In this document: positions 63,079 to 64,000 of the stretch, piece by piece
Position numbering within the stretch: position 1 is the stretch's first letter
Layout of the letters: every line of letters begins with the position of its first letter
From: Rebecca billardiae RCC1528
Lineage: Eukaryota > Haptophyta
Direction of reading: 5' to 3'
Length of the DNA stretch: 64,000 nucleotides
Assembly (NCBI GenBank): GCA_965240325.2
Contig: OZ251224.1
Location: forward strand, 1,426,001 to 1,490,000
Position numbers and translations under genes: made by a program
The notes under the pieces: generated by a model
Seen by the model: the letters and a program-made list of their open reading frames with translations, nothing else
The model's database searches: none
Told to the model about the DNA's origin: nothing

Positions 63079-63995
63079 GGCGGCGAGGGCGCCGCCTCGG
63101 GCGGGTCGGCGGGGGCGGCGTCGGCCGCCGCCGCGCCCCGCGCCGCCGCCGGCTGCGCGGGCGCGTCGGCGGGCGGCTGCGCGAGCGCGGCCGCGGCCGC
63201 GGGCGCATCCGCCGACGGCGCGCCCGCCGCGCCCGCCGGCGGCGCGGGCGCATCGACAACTGTGACTCGCACTGAGAGCACGGCGGCGGTGCCCTTGACA
63301 AAGGCGAGGCCGAGGCGCGTGCGCGCGGCGCCGAGCGCGTCGAGGTCGCCCGGCCCGCATTCCGCCAGCCACGTCGTCACCGGGTCCGCCGCCTCCTCCG
63401 CCGCCGCGGCCAGCGCGCTCGCGGGCGCGTCCGCGCCCGGCGCGCTGCCGTCTGCGCTGACGTCCGCGCCGCCGCCCGCGCCGCCCGCGCCGCCCGCGCC
63501 GCCCGCGGCGCGGCACGCCGGGCAGGTCCAGTCCCACAGCGCGCCGAGCGCGACGGCCTCGGCGCCCGGCTGCGCCGCGAGCGCGTCCGCGCGCGCGAGC
63601 GAGCTCGCGGGCACCAGCCTCGCCAGCTCCGCCGCGGGCATGCACGCCGCGTGGAAGTGGACGTGGCAGCGGCGCGCGGCGCAGCGGATCATCATGTGGG
63701 GGTGGCCGTCCGAGCCGGGCGAGGCGCCGGCGGAGGCGCACGCCGCCGCGGCGCCGCCGAGCGCGCGCGGCGGCACGGCGTCGCGCGCGGACGCGGGCGG
63801 CGCCGTCGAGTCGCCGCACAGCGCGCACAGCACCAGCTGCTCCCGGCGCAGCACCTGCCGCCAGCCCCAAGACTCGCCCGGGTTGAACAGGTGGTCGGTC
63901 GAGAGTCGCACGAGCTGCTGCGCCGCGCCGCCGTGCGCGCGCACGCTCGCGCCCACGCGCAGGCGCACGCCCGCGGCGGCGGTGCCGGCGAGCAT
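58474..63995 (-). CDS. Large PHD-finger / SUMO-like / ankyrin protein, partial at the window edge
   Basis: Exons visible: 63995-59065, 58941-58662 and 58551-58474 (donors GTGCGAT and GTGCGAC, acceptors GCAG), about 1762 aa if ATG 63995 is the start. The frame stays open to the edge, so the true start may lie beyond. Residues 57-161 form a C4HC3 PHD-type zinc finger (CALC ... CAARRCHVHFHAAC ... WTCPAC). Residues about 343-408 are a SUMO/Rad60-like beta-grasp (FHFKMLQTTRFGTLCSSLAKRL...YRRGERI...LGVQDGDTLV). About 577-635 are two ankyrin repeats (TGRTALHAACLVG, TGKSPLAISKQRK). Long Ala/Gly/Pro tracts follow, including 19 Gly from a (CCG)n run (60151-60207). The spliced C-terminus has UIM-like helices (ADEELRQSMDEALQRSMD, DVDAAMRLALDA). 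The mix suggests chromatin reading linked to ubiquitin/SUMO signalling. Confidence 0.8.
60151..60207. repeat. (CCG)19 trinucleotide repeat in coding sequence
   Basis: An uninterrupted run of about 19 CCG triplets, read as poly-Gly on the minus strand within the PHD/ankyrin gene. Length polymorphism is likely. Confidence 0.9.
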
Positions 63996-64000
63996 CTTGA

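Noticed and set aside
58107-63995. One unbroken 1962-codon frame on the minus strand through the PHD/ankyrin gene to 58107
   Set aside because: Two phase-consistent introns (59064-58942, 58661-58552) restore acidic UIM-like sequence and an earlier stop at 58474. The unspliced tail is Arg/Pro-rich junk ending in TA-repeat codons.

Overview
This is a nuclear window from a GC-rich eukaryote. The genes carry short GT-AG introns, there is a eukaryotic ribosomal protein, a Gemin2-type spliceosomal assembly factor, a SNARE-like protein, a calpain, a TKL-type kinase and a Ty1/copia retrotransposon. The very high GC, GC-rich introns whose donor is nearly always GTGCG, a (SPP)n-stalk surface protein and a TIR-like/transmembrane fusion suggest a unicellular alga. 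A haptophyte (for example a pavlovophyte) or another GC-rich microalga is my best guess, but that is inference and the sequence does not prove it.

Layout. 0-7 kb: tail of a low-complexity protein, ribosomal protein eL8 (three exons), an unknown 246-aa protein, a microsomal diflavin (P450) reductase and an Ala/Pro-rich acidic-tailed protein. 7.3-9.2 kb: a composite mobile element. 9.6-21 kb: a CLC chloride channel, a small basic protein, a triple RanBP2-type zinc-finger protein and a long coiled-coil protein. 22.3-35.7 kb: an IUNH / six-TM / TIR-like fusion, a TKL-like kinase, a Pro-stalk type II membrane protein, an N-acylated calpain with LIM-like repeats and an XK-like membrane protein. 36-40 kb: a decayed coiled-coil gene, two GATC-saturated TIR elements in opposite orientation and a 300-bp tandem duplication. 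40.7-41.5 kb: an NAD(P)-binding SDR-like protein. 43.3-47.7 kb: a complete copia-type LTR element with target duplication, matching LTRs and no gag. 50.4-51.5 kb: an R2R3-MYB protein. 51.9-55.5 kb: a (TA)70 tract, a stray copy of the end of the neighbouring gene and a second composite element carrying a NACHT/WD40 gene fragment. 55.7-64 kb: a syntaxin-17-like protein, Gemin2, and a large PHD / SUMO-like / ankyrin protein that runs off the right edge.

Gene organisation is compact and often divergent. Five head-to-head pairs share intergenic spaces of about 110-185 bp. Exon structures below were deduced from reading-frame phase, splice signals and protein-family continuity. The 14 introns found are 89-224 nt long and so GC-rich that they often stay open in frame.

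The most unusual signals are (i) two elements 46 kb apart in opposite orientation that share the same end modules but carry different cargo, one a captured NACHT-WD40 gene piece; (ii) the GATC-saturated TIR elements, one with its empty target site preserved in an adjacent tandem repeat; and (iii) the nucleoside-hydrolase / membrane / TIR-like fusion protein.
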